Assembly: GCA_041659085.1 (NCBI GenBank)
Contig: JBAZYZ010000007.1
Span: 1 to 35,507, forward strand
Length of the DNA stretch: 35,507 nucleotides
Direction of reading: 5' to 3'
From: JBAZYZ01 sp041659085
GTDB taxonomy: Bacteria > Patescibacteriota > Minisyncoccia > Phycocordibacterales > VMEP01
Shown here in pieces: positions 7,529 through 16,333 of this stretch; within the stretch, counting starts at the first letter, position 1; every line of letters begins with the position of its first letter. The position numbers and the translations under genes are program-made. Under the pieces are notes generated by a model. The model saw nothing but the letters and a program-made list of their open reading frames with translations. It was not told the origin of the DNA and did no database searches.

Positions 7529-8605
7529 TTAGTCTATGATTCCACCCCCCAAACACTTTTCACCATCATAGAGAACGCAGGACTGCCCTGGGGTTATCGT
7601 AAGGTCAGACTTGGCGAAATGAAGGATTACTTTCTGGGGGTGTATTCCTTTTATCACACATGGGGCAAGCGCGGCTCGATAACGGGACCGCGCCTCCAAT
7701 TTTTTACCCTCCTCGGGAGGAATGCCTGACACCCAACTTACGTCGGACAACCTTACAGTTTGCCCGACATTTTTTAAATCTTTCGGCGAAATGTGCCCCA
7801 GGGAACTCACCGTAACGGTATTCTTTTTTACGTCTTTACCAATAACGTATAGAGCCAAATCATTTGGACTTTTCTTGTTTATGGCAAATCCATGGCGTTC
7901 GCCCAATGTAAGGAACCATGCCCCGTCATGAGAACCGATAATTTCCCCTTTTTCATTTAGCACCTTTCCCTTTTTAGGCTTGATGTAATGGGAAAGAAAT
8001 TCTTTCATATCAAGCTTGCCCACAAAACAAAGACCTTGGCTGTCTTTTTTCTCCGAGGTGAACAGGCCAAACTTCTTCGCGAGCGCGCGTACCTGTGATT
8101 TCTTATATCCGCCTACAGGAAATAGCGTACGGGATAAAACGTCCTGAGGAATTGTCCATAGAAAATACGACTGGTCCTTATCGCCGTCACGGGCAATAAG
8201 AAGGTTTCTGGTCTTTGCGCGGACATAATGCCCTGTAGCCACGAAATCCGCTCCCATGGCGCGTGCTTTCTTATAGAAAGCGCCGAATTTTACGTACTTA
8301 TTGCACATTACGTCGGGATTAGGAGTTCTTCCCGCTTTGTATTCGCGAATCATATAATCCACTACGTCTTTCTTGTACTCTTTCTCCGAATCAAAAGTTA
8401 GGAACGGAATTTTAAGCTTAGCCGCCACTCGCATCGCGTCCCTTCTCTCCTCACGCCAGGAGCACGGCAAAAAATCCGGCTGCCAGACCTTGATGAACAC
8501 GCCGGTCACATCATAGCCGGCTTCTTTCAGCAGAGCCGCCGAAACGGAAGAATCCACCCCGCCGGAAAGTCCGACAAATACTTTTTTACCCGTACCTTTT
8601 TTCAT
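7529..8605 (-). CDS. mnmA: tRNA-specific 2-thiouridylase MnmA
   Basis: MnmA makes the 2-thio group on U34 of tRNA-Glu, -Gln and -Lys. The 358-residue length is normal. The PP-loop SGGVDSS is at residues 14-20. The two catalytic cysteines are visible: C101 in NPDVMCNKYVKFG, which takes up the persulfide sulfur, and C193 in DSQGLCFVG. The central GHYVRA and DQSYFLW segments and the C-terminal beta-barrel (VGQTVRLSDVSWVSG) are present. A cysteine desulfurase partner is not in the window. It sits between the exonuclease gene and the mgtC-like gene in the same direction. Confidence 0.96.
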   Translation of the reverse strand: MKKGTGKKVFVGLSGGVDSSVSAALLKEAGYDVTGVFIKVWQPDFLPCSWREERRDAMRVAAKLKIPFLTFDSEKEYKKDVVDYMIREYKAGRTPNPDVMCNKYVKFGAFYKKARAMGADFVATGHYVRAKTRNLLIARDGDKDQSYFLWTIPQDVLSRTLFPVGGYKKSQVRALAKKFGLFTSEKKDSQGLCFVGKLDMKEFLSHYIKPKKGKVLNEKGEIIGSHDGAWFLTLGERHGFAINKKSPNDLALYVIGKDVKKNTVTVSSLGHISPKDLKNVGQTVRLSDVSWVSGIPPEEGKKLEARSRYRAALAPCVIKGIHPQKVILHFAKSDLTITPGQSCVLYDGEKCLGGGIID

Positions 8606-8669
8606 AAAAACACACTAACACTAAACACTGATTTACAAAATACCGGTTTTATTTTTGTTGGTTTTATTT

Positions 8670-9221
8670 CTACAACTCCATCATCTTCTTAAAAACCTGG
8701 AACGTGGCCCGCGCGTCTGAAAGCGCTGTGTGGGAATTCTTGTTTTCCACGCCCAGATATTCACACAAAGCGCGGAGGGATAATTTTTCAATTTCCATGT
8801 GGCTGTAGAGTTTGGCGAAAGCGACGGAAATTGTATCAAGCTTGTGGTAATGCATTTTGTTTTGAACACCGGTCTCCGTAAATGCCCGCTGCAGGAAAGC
8901 AAAATCATGAGCCACGTTGTGTCCCACCATAATAGCGTCAGCTGTTTTGTCCGAAAAAACGCTAAGCGCTTCTTCCAGACTGACGGCAGAAATCCAGTCT
9001 TCCTCCTTATAGTGATTGACACTGAGGCTTTCCATATCCGCCGTCTCAATATGAACCGGTTTTATTTTCACATCAAATTCATCAATAACGCGCAGGGCAA
9101 TCTTGTTCTCCGGCGTCAGAGACTGCTCGGCTAAAACCAAACCGATTTCAATAAGCTCGTGCTTGTCTGGCATAAGCCCGGTCGTTTCCGTGTCTATAAA
9201 GGCGAGTTTGTGTGTTCTCAT
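8670..9221 (-). CDS. DEDDh-family 3'-5' exonuclease (DnaQ-like)
   Basis: This 183-residue single-domain exonuclease has all DEDDh motifs: Exo I FIDTETTG with D10 and E12, Exo II GHNVAHDF with D106, and Exo III HTALSDA with H164 and D169. The family includes the proofreading epsilon subunit, oligoribonuclease-like enzymes and RNase T. With no partner gene, it could be a stand-alone proofreading subunit or a repair or RNA-processing nuclease. The start is supported by a TATATT -10-like box 8 bases upstream. It lies between mltG and mnmA. Confidence 0.88.
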   Translation of the reverse strand: MRTHKLAFIDTETTGLMPDKHELIEIGLVLAEQSLTPENKIALRVIDEFDVKIKPVHIETADMESLSVNHYKEEDWISAVSLEEALSVFSDKTADAIMVGHNVAHDFAFLQRAFTETGVQNKMHYHKLDTISVAFAKLYSHMEIEKLSLRALCEYLGVENKNSHTALSDARATFQVFKKMMEL

Positions 9222-9229
9222 TAATATTT

Positions 9230-9235
9230 AATATA
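9230..9235 (-). promoter_or_regulatory. -10-like box before the exonuclease gene
   Basis: A TATATT hexamer on the minus strand lies 8 bases before the ATG at 9221, in an A/T-rich spacer. If used, the transcript would be nearly leaderless. The A/T-richness makes a chance match fairly likely. Confidence 0.3.
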
Positions 9236-9294
9236 TAACAAATGACAAACAATGACTAAAGACGCATTTATTACTTATAGTATGTTGTTTGTTA

Positions 9295-10290
9295 TTAGTT
9301 GAGGTACTTAGCCTTATTCCTCTTATGTTCCTCAAAATTTTTCGCGTAGTAAATATTTCCGGCGCGGTCGGATAAATAATAAAGATACGGAGACGGCTTT
9401 GCATAGATAGTGGCCATGATTGCATCCGTCCCCGGATTGCCGATGGCCCCGGGTGGCAAACCGGTACGGTTGTAGGTATTGTATGGGGAATTTTGCTTTA
9501 AATCATCCGCGGTTAAGTCATACGTGCTTTTGTCGCTTATGTAAGCAAACGGCGCGTCAACCTGGAGCGCCATATTGATAGACAGGCGTTTCCATAAAAT
9601 ACCCGAGACTAATTCCCTGTCCTCCGGTTTCCTGGCTTCAAGTTCAACAATGGAAGCCATTATGACGATATCATGAAGGCTTTTACCTGAGTTTTTTATA
9701 CCATCTTCCAGTCCTTTGATTTTCTGATTAAACGTGCCGTTCATAACGCGAACCACTTCTTCGGCGGAAACATCCGTATAGAAAAAATATGTGTCAGGAA
9801 ACAGATATCCTTCTTTAGGTTCCGCCAATTTTAAAAATTCATTCCTGTCAAAATTATGGAATTCTTTGCCGAAAAGTTCCGGGATATCAAAACTTGCCAT
9901 GCCTTCGGTGACGGTTATCTTGGCAGAAGCTAATCCCGATTTACCGTCTGACAAACTCCGCGCGACGCTAAATACGCCGGCAGGTTCTGGGAAAAAGTAA
10001 CTCCCGGCGTTTACTTTCGTCTGTTTCCCCGAGGCAAGAAGAATGGCATCAAGGGTAAACGTTGAACGTATTATATTCTCTTTTTTAAGCATCCGGGATA
10101 TCTGAGAAACAGAAGAACCTTTGTTTATATTGATGGTTTTACCTGCGGGAAAATCAGACGGCGCGCTAAAAAATAAATTGTAGAAAATAATAATTATGAA
10201 AAACAGAATAATCCCGCCAAGTTTCTTTGACGTCAAAAATCTTTTATGGGGAAAAACCGACTCCGGCGCTTGTTCGGGGGGCATATTCAT
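9295..10290 (-). CDS. mltG: Endolytic murein transglycosylase MltG (copy 1)
   Basis: MltG cuts nascent glycan strands inside the chain and helps end their synthesis. The 331-residue protein has a short cytoplasmic N terminus, one transmembrane anchor at about residues 25-42, a LysM-like segment (NINKGSSVSQISRMLKKENI) and a YceG catalytic domain. The catalytic glutamate is in ASIVELEA (E216). GYLFPDTYFF, VDAPFAYISD, SPYNTYNRTGLPPGAIGNPG and YYAKNFEEHKRNKAKYL are typical of the family. It starts 8 bases after the stop of the VirB4-like membrane gene. A second, diverged copy is at 20155-21084. Confidence 0.94.
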   Translation of the reverse strand: MNMPPEQAPESVFPHKRFLTSKKLGGIILFFIIIIFYNLFFSAPSDFPAGKTININKGSSVSQISRMLKKENIIRSTFTLDAILLASGKQTKVNAGSYFFPEPAGVFSVARSLSDGKSGLASAKITVTEGMASFDIPELFGKEFHNFDRNEFLKLAEPKEGYLFPDTYFFYTDVSAEEVVRVMNGTFNQKIKGLEDGIKNSGKSLHDIVIMASIVELEARKPEDRELVSGILWKRLSINMALQVDAPFAYISDKSTYDLTADDLKQNSPYNTYNRTGLPPGAIGNPGTDAIMATIYAKPSPYLYYLSDRAGNIYYAKNFEEHKRNKAKYLN

Positions 10291-10298
10291 TATAAAAA

Positions 10299-11528
10299 CT
10301 ATATGGGAAGATTGTGCGGCGGTTCCGATTTCTTGGATTCCAAACGCCTAAGCGTGGGTGTCTCGGCAATGGCGCTTGGGATGTGAAATACAGTTGCCAA
10401 TTCCTCTACGGACAACACAAATGGTTTCCTTTGATATGGAGGGTAAAAATACGAACGTCTCTTATAGGCGTCAAAAAACCTCCTTCTGACGGCGCCTAAC
10501 CTGTGTATATGGAGCCATCTGTCCACGTCTTCCCACGGAACATCAAAACCAGTGCTGTTAACCCGCTTGAAACCATTTAAGTCCGCAGAGTTAAACGCAT
10601 TAAACATCCCGGCTAGTCCGGGAAGATTATTGACCTTGAATTTCCCGGGACTGGCAACATATACAGCTCTTATGCCGCAATCCAATCCGACTTTGGCGGC
10701 ATTTCTTTCTATAATGGCAATGTTGTCGCCCTGGGCTTTAGTCAACCGAAGCGCAGGGGGGACTTCCCCTTCTTTGGTTGCTTTCTTATCACCCTCCATT
10801 ATTTTCTTTATCTCAGCCTTAGCCTCATCACGCCAATCGCCCTGTTTTCCTTCAGCATCAACATACCTCCCCCTGTGAGCCTTTACTAAAATTTGTATCC
10901 ATACTTGGTCGCCGGGACCTTGAGAGCCCAGGAATTCAATCATCGGAGTCATAGGATCAAATCGCTGCTTCTCGTCCAGGAACGCCTTATGCATTTCATA
11001 TTCCACATATGTTTTAATCGGAATTGGATCCGGTTTGGTCAACTGGAGTTCAAATCCAAAAAGGCTTACGCCATGCCCCTCGGCGGGTATGGGGACTTCG
11101 GTATAATCCGGCGCCTCGCTTATTTCTATCTCCGGGAACTGAGAATAGATGCGCGACTCAATCAAATCTTTATAAAAATACGGAACACGTATGAAAAAAC
11201 GCACGGCTCCTTCAATAGAAACTATTTCAAGCGAGAACCACACCTGTACGAATCCCTTCCACCATCTTTCATACTTGGACCCCTTCCCCCCCTGGTCAAA
11301 AGATAAAAGAATAATTTCCATCGCCTGAGGTGTTTTATAAATCTCTCTTGGAAGATGGATTTCAAGCATTACCCATTTAATTTTTGAAATGAAATCTGTC
11401 TGTATATACATTATCCATAACTTCCAGGAAAAATATCCCAAAATAAACGGGGCGAAAAATATCAAAAAGTTAGACGAGGTCGAGGCCAGTCCTCTGAATG
11501 AATCAAAAAAAAGAGAGATGGGATCCAT
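10299..11528 (-). CDS. Membrane protein resembling the region ahead of a VirB4/TraC-like ATPase domain
   Basis: The 409-residue protein has an N-terminal hydrophobic segment (about residues 18-42, including FLIFFAPFILGYFSWKLWIM) and a long soluble region. Stretches such as VRVPYFYKDLIESRIYSQFPE-like FYKDLIESRIYSQFPEIEIS and the closing TPTLRRLESKKSEPPHNLPI resemble, from memory, the part of Patescibacteria and Gram-positive type IV secretion-like ATPases that precedes the Walker A domain. Here the protein stops exactly where that ATPase would begin, and no ATPase gene follows. It may be a separated membrane subunit or an independent family. A TATAAT box lies 11 bases before the start. Confidence 0.5.
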   Translation of the reverse strand: MDPISLFFDSFRGLASTSSNFLIFFAPFILGYFSWKLWIMYIQTDFISKIKWVMLEIHLPREIYKTPQAMEIILLSFDQGGKGSKYERWWKGFVQVWFSLEIVSIEGAVRFFIRVPYFYKDLIESRIYSQFPEIEISEAPDYTEVPIPAEGHGVSLFGFELQLTKPDPIPIKTYVEYEMHKAFLDEKQRFDPMTPMIEFLGSQGPGDQVWIQILVKAHRGRYVDAEGKQGDWRDEAKAEIKKIMEGDKKATKEGEVPPALRLTKAQGDNIAIIERNAAKVGLDCGIRAVYVASPGKFKVNNLPGLAGMFNAFNSADLNGFKRVNSTGFDVPWEDVDRWLHIHRLGAVRRRFFDAYKRRSYFYPPYQRKPFVLSVEELATVFHIPSAIAETPTLRRLESKKSEPPHNLPI

Positions 11529-11539
11529 ATTTTGTATAC

Positions 11540-11545
11540 ATTATA
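11540..11545 (-). promoter_or_regulatory. -10 box upstream of the VirB4-like membrane gene
   Basis: A perfect TATAAT on the minus strand ends 11 bases before the start codon at 11528, within TATA-rich DNA and after a strong terminator (11571-11611). The predicted leader is about 5 bases. The position after a terminator makes a promoter here likely. Confidence 0.5.
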
Positions 11546-11570
11546 CAGTATATGGTATTCAGCATAAAAT

Positions 11571-11611
11571 ACACAACAAAAAATCCCCCATTGGGGAATT
11601 TTTTGTTGTGT
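11571..11611. terminator. Long bidirectional terminator hairpin
   Basis: A long inverted repeat runs ACACAACAAAAAAT-CCCC, a 4-base loop, GGGG-AATTTTTTGTTGTGT, with one unpaired A. The four G-C pairs are flanked by A and T tracts on both sides, so it can act as an intrinsic terminator on either strand. It ends transcription from the sigma/HARE regulator (stop at 11625) on the minus strand. The extra pairing of ACACAAC with GTTGTGT beyond the T tract is unusual. Confidence 0.8.
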
Positions 11612-11624
11612 AACCGACAGGCGT

Positions 11625-12653
11625 TTAAATAACCGAGTAAAGTCCTTCCTTAGTCTTCTTGAAGTGTCTGTTGTTCTGCAGGTTAACGGCTATGGTGTTT
11701 TCTTTAACATACCTCTCTTTCATAACCTTCTCGGCAATTTGCTCGCGGGATAATGGTCCTTCCTTTTTCAGGATTTCCTTTATAACGTCGCGCACCACGC
11801 CCTTGGTATAACCCCATTCATTAAGAGCGTAGAGTCCTCGCCCGACCAAAATGAAGCGTGGATCCTTGATAAGTTCATTGTGGGTTGTGGCCACATGGGC
11901 CTTTCTGTCAAAAGCTTTGGAAATCTGCTCTGCCACTTCGCGGAAGTGAAGCGGGGAACCATGTCTCCTGATAACCAGATAAGCGTAATCCCTCATGCCG
12001 CGCGTGCGTATATTGGATGAATCGGCGCGTCCCCAATCTCCAAACTGATTCTGTCCTATTCGTTTCGAGAGCTTGAGCCAGCGGCGGGCAATCTCTTCAT
12101 TTTTGTATTTGTCGGAAACATCCTTCAGGTGGCTTAAAAAATTGGAGATAATTTCACTTTCGGGAACGAGCTCATCGTCTTTTAAGTTTGCGTATACCTT
12201 TCTGAGCGCGTCGTATACGCTATCAGCCAAATTTTCATTAATACTCCATCGGTGTTTAAAATGCTCATCTTCCTTTTCTCTCACAAACGGGTCCCCCAGA
12301 ACAAGGAAGAGATTGATATGATTCTGTATTGACTCGTCCGGAGAAAGACTCTTGAGCAAGTCTTCCTCCGAAAGCACCGCTCCAAGCGAATCGATAGCGC
12401 GATGAAGCTCGTCAAAAGAAGCCTTGTCTTTTGCGAAAGCGTCGGACTTTTTTATTGACTGAAGGGCAAAATTTTCTATTTGGCGGACACGTTCGCGCGT
12501 AATTCCATACTTTTGTCCTATTGATTCAAGTGTTTGTTTTTCAGTGCTGTCTTCCAGCCCAAAACGCGAAGAAAGAACATCATATGCTCTTTCCGGAAGA
12601 ACGCCGAGTAACCTTTTACTGACCTGTTTTGGTTTAAATGTGATTATTGCCAT
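11625..12653 (-). CDS. Sigma-70 region 4 plus HARE-HTH DNA-binding regulator
   Basis: The 342-residue protein has a sigma-70 region 4-type helix-turn-helix near residues 20-72: LPERAYDVLSSRFGL, then TLESIGQKYGITRERVRQIE, the -35-recognition fold. There is no region 2, so it cannot act as a complete sigma factor. From about residue 234 a HARE-HTH domain (also found in the RNA polymerase delta subunit RpoE) is suggested by SPLHFREVAEQISKAF and DPRFILVGRGLYALNEWGY. A last winged-helix-like segment, LKKEGPLSREQIAEKVMKER, follows. A role as an RNA polymerase accessory protein or transcription regulator is inferred. It has its own strong terminator downstream. Confidence 0.75.
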   Translation of the reverse strand: MAIITFKPKQVSKRLLGVLPERAYDVLSSRFGLEDSTEKQTLESIGQKYGITRERVRQIENFALQSIKKSDAFAKDKASFDELHRAIDSLGAVLSEEDLLKSLSPDESIQNHINLFLVLGDPFVREKEDEHFKHRWSINENLADSVYDALRKVYANLKDDELVPESEIISNFLSHLKDVSDKYKNEEIARRWLKLSKRIGQNQFGDWGRADSSNIRTRGMRDYAYLVIRRHGSPLHFREVAEQISKAFDRKAHVATTHNELIKDPRFILVGRGLYALNEWGYTKGVVRDVIKEILKKEGPLSREQIAEKVMKERYVKENTIAVNLQNNRHFKKTKEGLYSVI

Positions 12654-12754
12654 GCGACTGATATGATTGTTTAATTAAAGTACTCTATTTCTATCATTAT
12701 TAAGAAAATCCGTCAATAGCTAGTAAAAAACACTTATTTTCAATGTCTTTTTGG

Positions 12755-15592
12755 CTACGTCACAATGCTTACCAGCTTTCCTTTAACATAAACAACCTTT
12801 TTGGGGTCCACGCCTCCTAGCCATTTTTGGACGGATTCATGCCCCAGACCCTCCTTTTTTACCGCCTCGTCGTCGCTCCCCACGGGGACAACGAAACTCC
12901 CGCGAACCTTGCCGTTTATTTGTATAACTATAGTGCAGGTATCCCCCGCTAACTTTGATTCATCGTATTTTGGCCATGGCTCTGAGTGAATTGACGACGT
13001 GTGCCCCAGATCTTCCCATAACTCCTCCGTTATATGCGGGGCAAACAAAGATAAAATTTTCAGAAAAGATTCAAATGACTCTTTGGTAACTATCTTATCG
13101 GATTCAAACGAACTCAAAAGAATCATCATTTGGCTTATTGCGGTATTGAATTTGAAAACTTCAATATCTTCACCGACTTTCTTAATGGTCTGGTTCAAAA
13201 GAACAGCAGTTTCGTCCGACAATTCTCCATCCCCTATTTTTTCCGCAACACGCCAAACTTTCTCCAAAAATCTTCGCGGACCGATTATACTTTTCATATT
13301 CCAGACCGAAGCTTGAGAAAACGGCCCTATGAACATTTCATAAAGGCGGAGGGTATCAGCTCCATAAGTCAAGATTATATCGTCAGGGTTTACCACATTA
13401 CCCAGACGTTTTGACATTTTAATTCCGCCTTCGCCCAAGATAAGACCAACACTTTCAAGCCGCGTAAAAGGTTCATCCGTTGAAACGATATCAATGTCTT
13501 TCAAGAATTTGTGCCAAAACCTTGCGTATATTAAATGTCGCGTGGCATGTTCAGCTCCCCCTACATAGACATCAACCGGCATCCAGTCCTTTTCTTTCTT
13601 TGGGTCTATGAGGGTCTTATTATTTTGAGGGTCAATAAACCGAAGATAATACCAGGATGAACCCGCCCACTGTGGCATTGTATTGGTCTCGCGCTTGGCG
13701 GGACTTCCGCATTTGGGACATGTCGTATTTACCCAGGCTTCAATCCCCGCAAGCGGCGATTCGCCCGTCCCCGTCGGCTCGTAGAACTTAACCTCCGGCA
13801 ACAATATCGGTAATTCCGCTTCCGGCACCGGCACCACTCCGTCTTTTTCGCAGTGAACTACCGGAATCGGCTCACCCCAATACCTCTGGCGTGAAAATAC
13901 CCAGTCACGGAGCTTATAGGCGGTCTTCATTTGCCCGCCGATAAATTCGGTTATTTCCTTTTTTGCTTCCGGGCTTTCCATTCCGTTAAATTGCCCTGAA
14001 TTGATAAGGAGTCCGCTCCCCGCATACATCTCTTTGCCATTCAGTATTTCCAAAGCGCGCTGATGCGAATCGGGTGTCAAAAATTTCGCAAGCTCGTCTT
14101 TGTTAAGCCAAATAACCTCATGCATCTTACTTTCATCTTCCGACACCTCTTTCCTCTCGCTATTTTTCAGCTTGAATACGAGCGTGCTTGCGTGAGCAAA
14201 TCGGTTGACCTTTTTTGGTACATGATAAAATTTTCCGTGGAGTGTTCCAAAATCATCTGTCAGTTCCGGATTCAGATACCCCGTCTCTTCCATAATCTCC
14301 ATCTTGGCGGCTTCTTCCGCTGTCTGACCTTCTTCAATCCCTCCGGTTATAAATGTCACCCAGGCAACAGACTTCCACTTAAGGGCAATGTACTTATCTT
14401 CAGACCAATGCTTCACAATCGCGATAATCGCCTCGCGATCTTCAACAGGCAAGCCCTCTACAACTTTCCCAGGGTCGGTAGTTTGAGTGAATGATGGCTC
14501 AATTACCTTTACAATCGGCAGATTAAATTTCTTGGCGAATTCATAATCCCTTTCGTCATGGGCCGGTACGGCCATAATCGCGCCTGTCCCATATTCTTTG
14601 AGTACATAATCGGCGATAAAAACCGGGACTTCTTCTTTGTTCGCCGGATTAATAGCTTTTATTCCCTTTAATTCAATGCCTGTTTTATCCTTCCCCTCCG
14701 CAGTTCTTTCAATTTCGGTTTTCTTTCCGGCGGAAACAACATATTTTTCCACCTCATTCCAGTTCGTAATTTTATCCTTAAGTCCGGAAACTAAATTGTG
14801 GTCGGGGGCAAGGACCATATATGTAGCCCCGAACAGCGTGTCGGGTCTTGTTGTAAAAACTTCAATTGGGAATTGGGAGTTGGAAATTGGAAATTTAATA
14901 ACTGCGCCTTCCGAGCGTCCTATCCAATTCCTCTGCGCCTCGCGAAAAGCAAGCGGCCACTCCGAAAGCAGATCAAGGTCGTCAATCAGACGATCGGCAT
15001 AATCGGTAATCTTAAGCACCCACTGGCGCATTGGGCGTTTTTCCACGACCGTTCCACACCTTTCACATTCATTGCCGTCCAAATCTTCATTCGCCAGCCC
15101 GGTTTTGCACGACGGACACCAAAGAATAGGCTCATACGATTCGTAAGCCAAGCCTTTTTTAAGGAGCTGTAAAAATATCCACTGCGTCCACTTATAGAAG
15201 GACGGGTCAGTCGTGTTAATCTCACGTTCCCAGTCGTAAGAAAGTCCCAGAAGCTTCATCTGGCGGCGGAATGTATCGGTATTTTCTTTCGTTACCTTTT
15301 GCGGCGGCATTTTATTCTTGATAGCGTAGTTTTCCGTAGGCAAACCGAAAGCGTCCCAGCCTGTCGGGTGAAGCACGCGATATCCACGCATTCTTTTCAT
15401 GCGCGAGTAGACATCGCTTGCTGTATATACGCGAACATGGCCCACATGCAGACCTTCCCCTGAAGGATAAGGAAACATGTCCAAAACAAAACTCTTGGGC
15501 TTTTTATCGCCTTCGTCTGTCAGATAAATTTTTTCTCTCAGCCATTTATCCTGCCATTTTTTTTCTATTTTTCTATGGTCGTATCCTTTCAT
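12755..15592 (-). CDS. leuS: Leucyl-tRNA synthetase with a Nudix domain inserted in the editing region
   Basis: Class I synthetase charging tRNA-Leu; 945 residues against a usual 800-870. The HIGH motif is HVGH at 49-52 and KMSKR is near 723. A zinc knuckle (CPSC...CERC) precedes the CP1 editing domain, whose TTRPDTLFGATY and VPAHDERDYEF motifs are present. After VPAHD, about residues 368-518 replace the usual short loop with a Nudix fold: box GGIEEGQTAEEAAKMEIMEE then TGY at about 419-442. The EExGU metal-binding part is intact, but the first Glu is Gln and the Arg of RE is Met. The normal sequence resumes at GLLINSGQFNG. A 7-base tandem repeat lies in frame at 14864-14896. It follows the 15599-16204 gene by 6 bases. 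Confidence 0.95.
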   Translation of the reverse strand: MKGYDHRKIEKKWQDKWLREKIYLTDEGDKKPKSFVLDMFPYPSGEGLHVGHVRVYTASDVYSRMKRMRGYRVLHPTGWDAFGLPTENYAIKNKMPPQKVTKENTDTFRRQMKLLGLSYDWEREINTTDPSFYKWTQWIFLQLLKKGLAYESYEPILWCPSCKTGLANEDLDGNECERCGTVVEKRPMRQWVLKITDYADRLIDDLDLLSEWPLAFREAQRNWIGRSEGAVIKFPISNSQFPIEVFTTRPDTLFGATYMVLAPDHNLVSGLKDKITNWNEVEKYVVSAGKKTEIERTAEGKDKTGIELKGIKAINPANKEEVPVFIADYVLKEYGTGAIMAVPAHDERDYEFAKKFNLPIVKVIEPSFTQTTDPGKVVEGLPVEDREAIIAIVKHWSEDKYIALKWKSVAWVTFITGGIEEGQTAEEAAKMEIMEETGYLNPELTDDFGTLHGKFYHVPKKVNRFAHASTLVFKLKNSERKEVSEDESKMHEVIWLNKDELAKFLTPDSHQRALEILNGKEMYAGSGLLINSGQFNGMESPEAKKEITEFIGGQMKTAYKLRDWVFSRQRYWGEPIPVVHCEKDGVVPVPEAELPILLPEVKFYEPTGTGESPLAGIEAWVNTTCPKCGSPAKRETNTMPQWAGSSWYYLRFIDPQNNKTLIDPKKEKDWMPVDVYVGGAEHATRHLIYARFWHKFLKDIDIVSTDEPFTRLESVGLILGEGGIKMSKRLGNVVNPDDIILTYGADTLRLYEMFIGPFSQASVWNMKSIIGPRRFLEKVWRVAEKIGDGELSDETAVLLNQTIKKVGEDIEVFKFNTAISQMMILLSSFESDKIVTKESFESFLKILSLFAPHITEELWEDLGHTSSIHSEPWPKYDESKLAGDTCTIVIQINGKVRGSFVVPVGSDDEAVKKEGLGHESVQKWLGGVDPKKVVYVKGKLVSIVT
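14864..14896. repeat. Tandem 7-base repeat inside leuS
   Basis: Four and a half units of AATTGGG/AGTTGGA/AATTGGA type lie head to tail within leuS. In the gene they encode FPISNSQFPI between EGAVIK and EVFTTRPDTL of the editing domain. The length is compatible with the frame, so the enzyme is not disrupted. Confidence 0.8.
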
Positions 15593-15598
15593 CTGCCA

Positions 15599-16204
15599 TT
15601 AATCCTTAAACTTCTTTATTCCGTACCAAATCAGGGAAACCAGCGCCGCTCCAAGCACCACTACGCGCAAACGCTCGTCCATGTCCGACCAGTAACGCGT
15701 CGCGCCGATAATAAGAGACAGAATGCCCGCCAAAGCAAACCCCAAAGAAACCGCTCCATAGACGGCTACGTAATAACTGCCCATTACGAGCAAAACTCCC
15801 AGAATAACCAAAATAATAAATAAGTTACGGTTGTAAACCTTCATAGCCCCTTCATAATCCTTTTGGCAGGTAAAATATTCGTTGCAATAACCGCCTATCG
15901 TTTCTCCCGGAGCCGGTATTGGTATCGGTGCTGACTTTTCATTTTGATACAAATAAGCTTCTTTAGCCGGTGTTTCAGTCCACTGTCCCCCCTTAGACAC
16001 ACATTCATCCTGCGTTTTTATTAAAGGACGAACCTGCTCGTTCTTGCAGAAATTTTCATATTTTGGAGATTTATAAAAAGCGTCTATCGCAAAGTAGAAA
16101 AAAAGATTCGTAACAATGACAAGTCCCACTACAAGTATCCACTTGAAAAAACTGCGCGCCCTCGGCCCCATTATAAGCGGCTGGTTTGTTTGATTATCAT
16201 TCAT
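15599..16204 (-). CDS. Four-helix membrane protein with cysteine-containing outer loop
   Basis: This 201-residue protein has one transmembrane segment near residues 20-43 and three more in the C-terminal half (FIILVILGVLLVMGSYYVAV, GAVSLGFALAGILSLIIGA, VVVLGAALVSLIWYG). Between them lies a loop of about 75 residues with four cysteines (FCKNEQ, DECVSKGGQW, GGYCNEYFTCQ) that could form disulfides. Similar small membrane proteins occur in other Patescibacteria, but I cannot assign a function. It is directly upstream of leuS (6-base gap), so they are probably co-transcribed. Confidence 0.6.
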   Translation of the reverse strand: MNDNQTNQPLIMGPRARSFFKWILVVGLVIVTNLFFYFAIDAFYKSPKYENFCKNEQVRPLIKTQDECVSKGGQWTETPAKEAYLYQNEKSAPIPIPAPGETIGGYCNEYFTCQKDYEGAMKVYNRNLFIILVILGVLLVMGSYYVAVYGAVSLGFALAGILSLIIGATRYWSDMDERLRVVVLGAALVSLIWYGIKKFKD

Positions 16205-16333
16205 GGAAATAATTTACAATTTACAAAGCGCAAGAAATGTCCGGGATTCTATGGCGCTTTGTTAGTTGCTTATTGGGTTATTAATAATTACTTTAACTAT
16301 ATACACCGGGCCCTAAAAATGCAAAATAATTTA

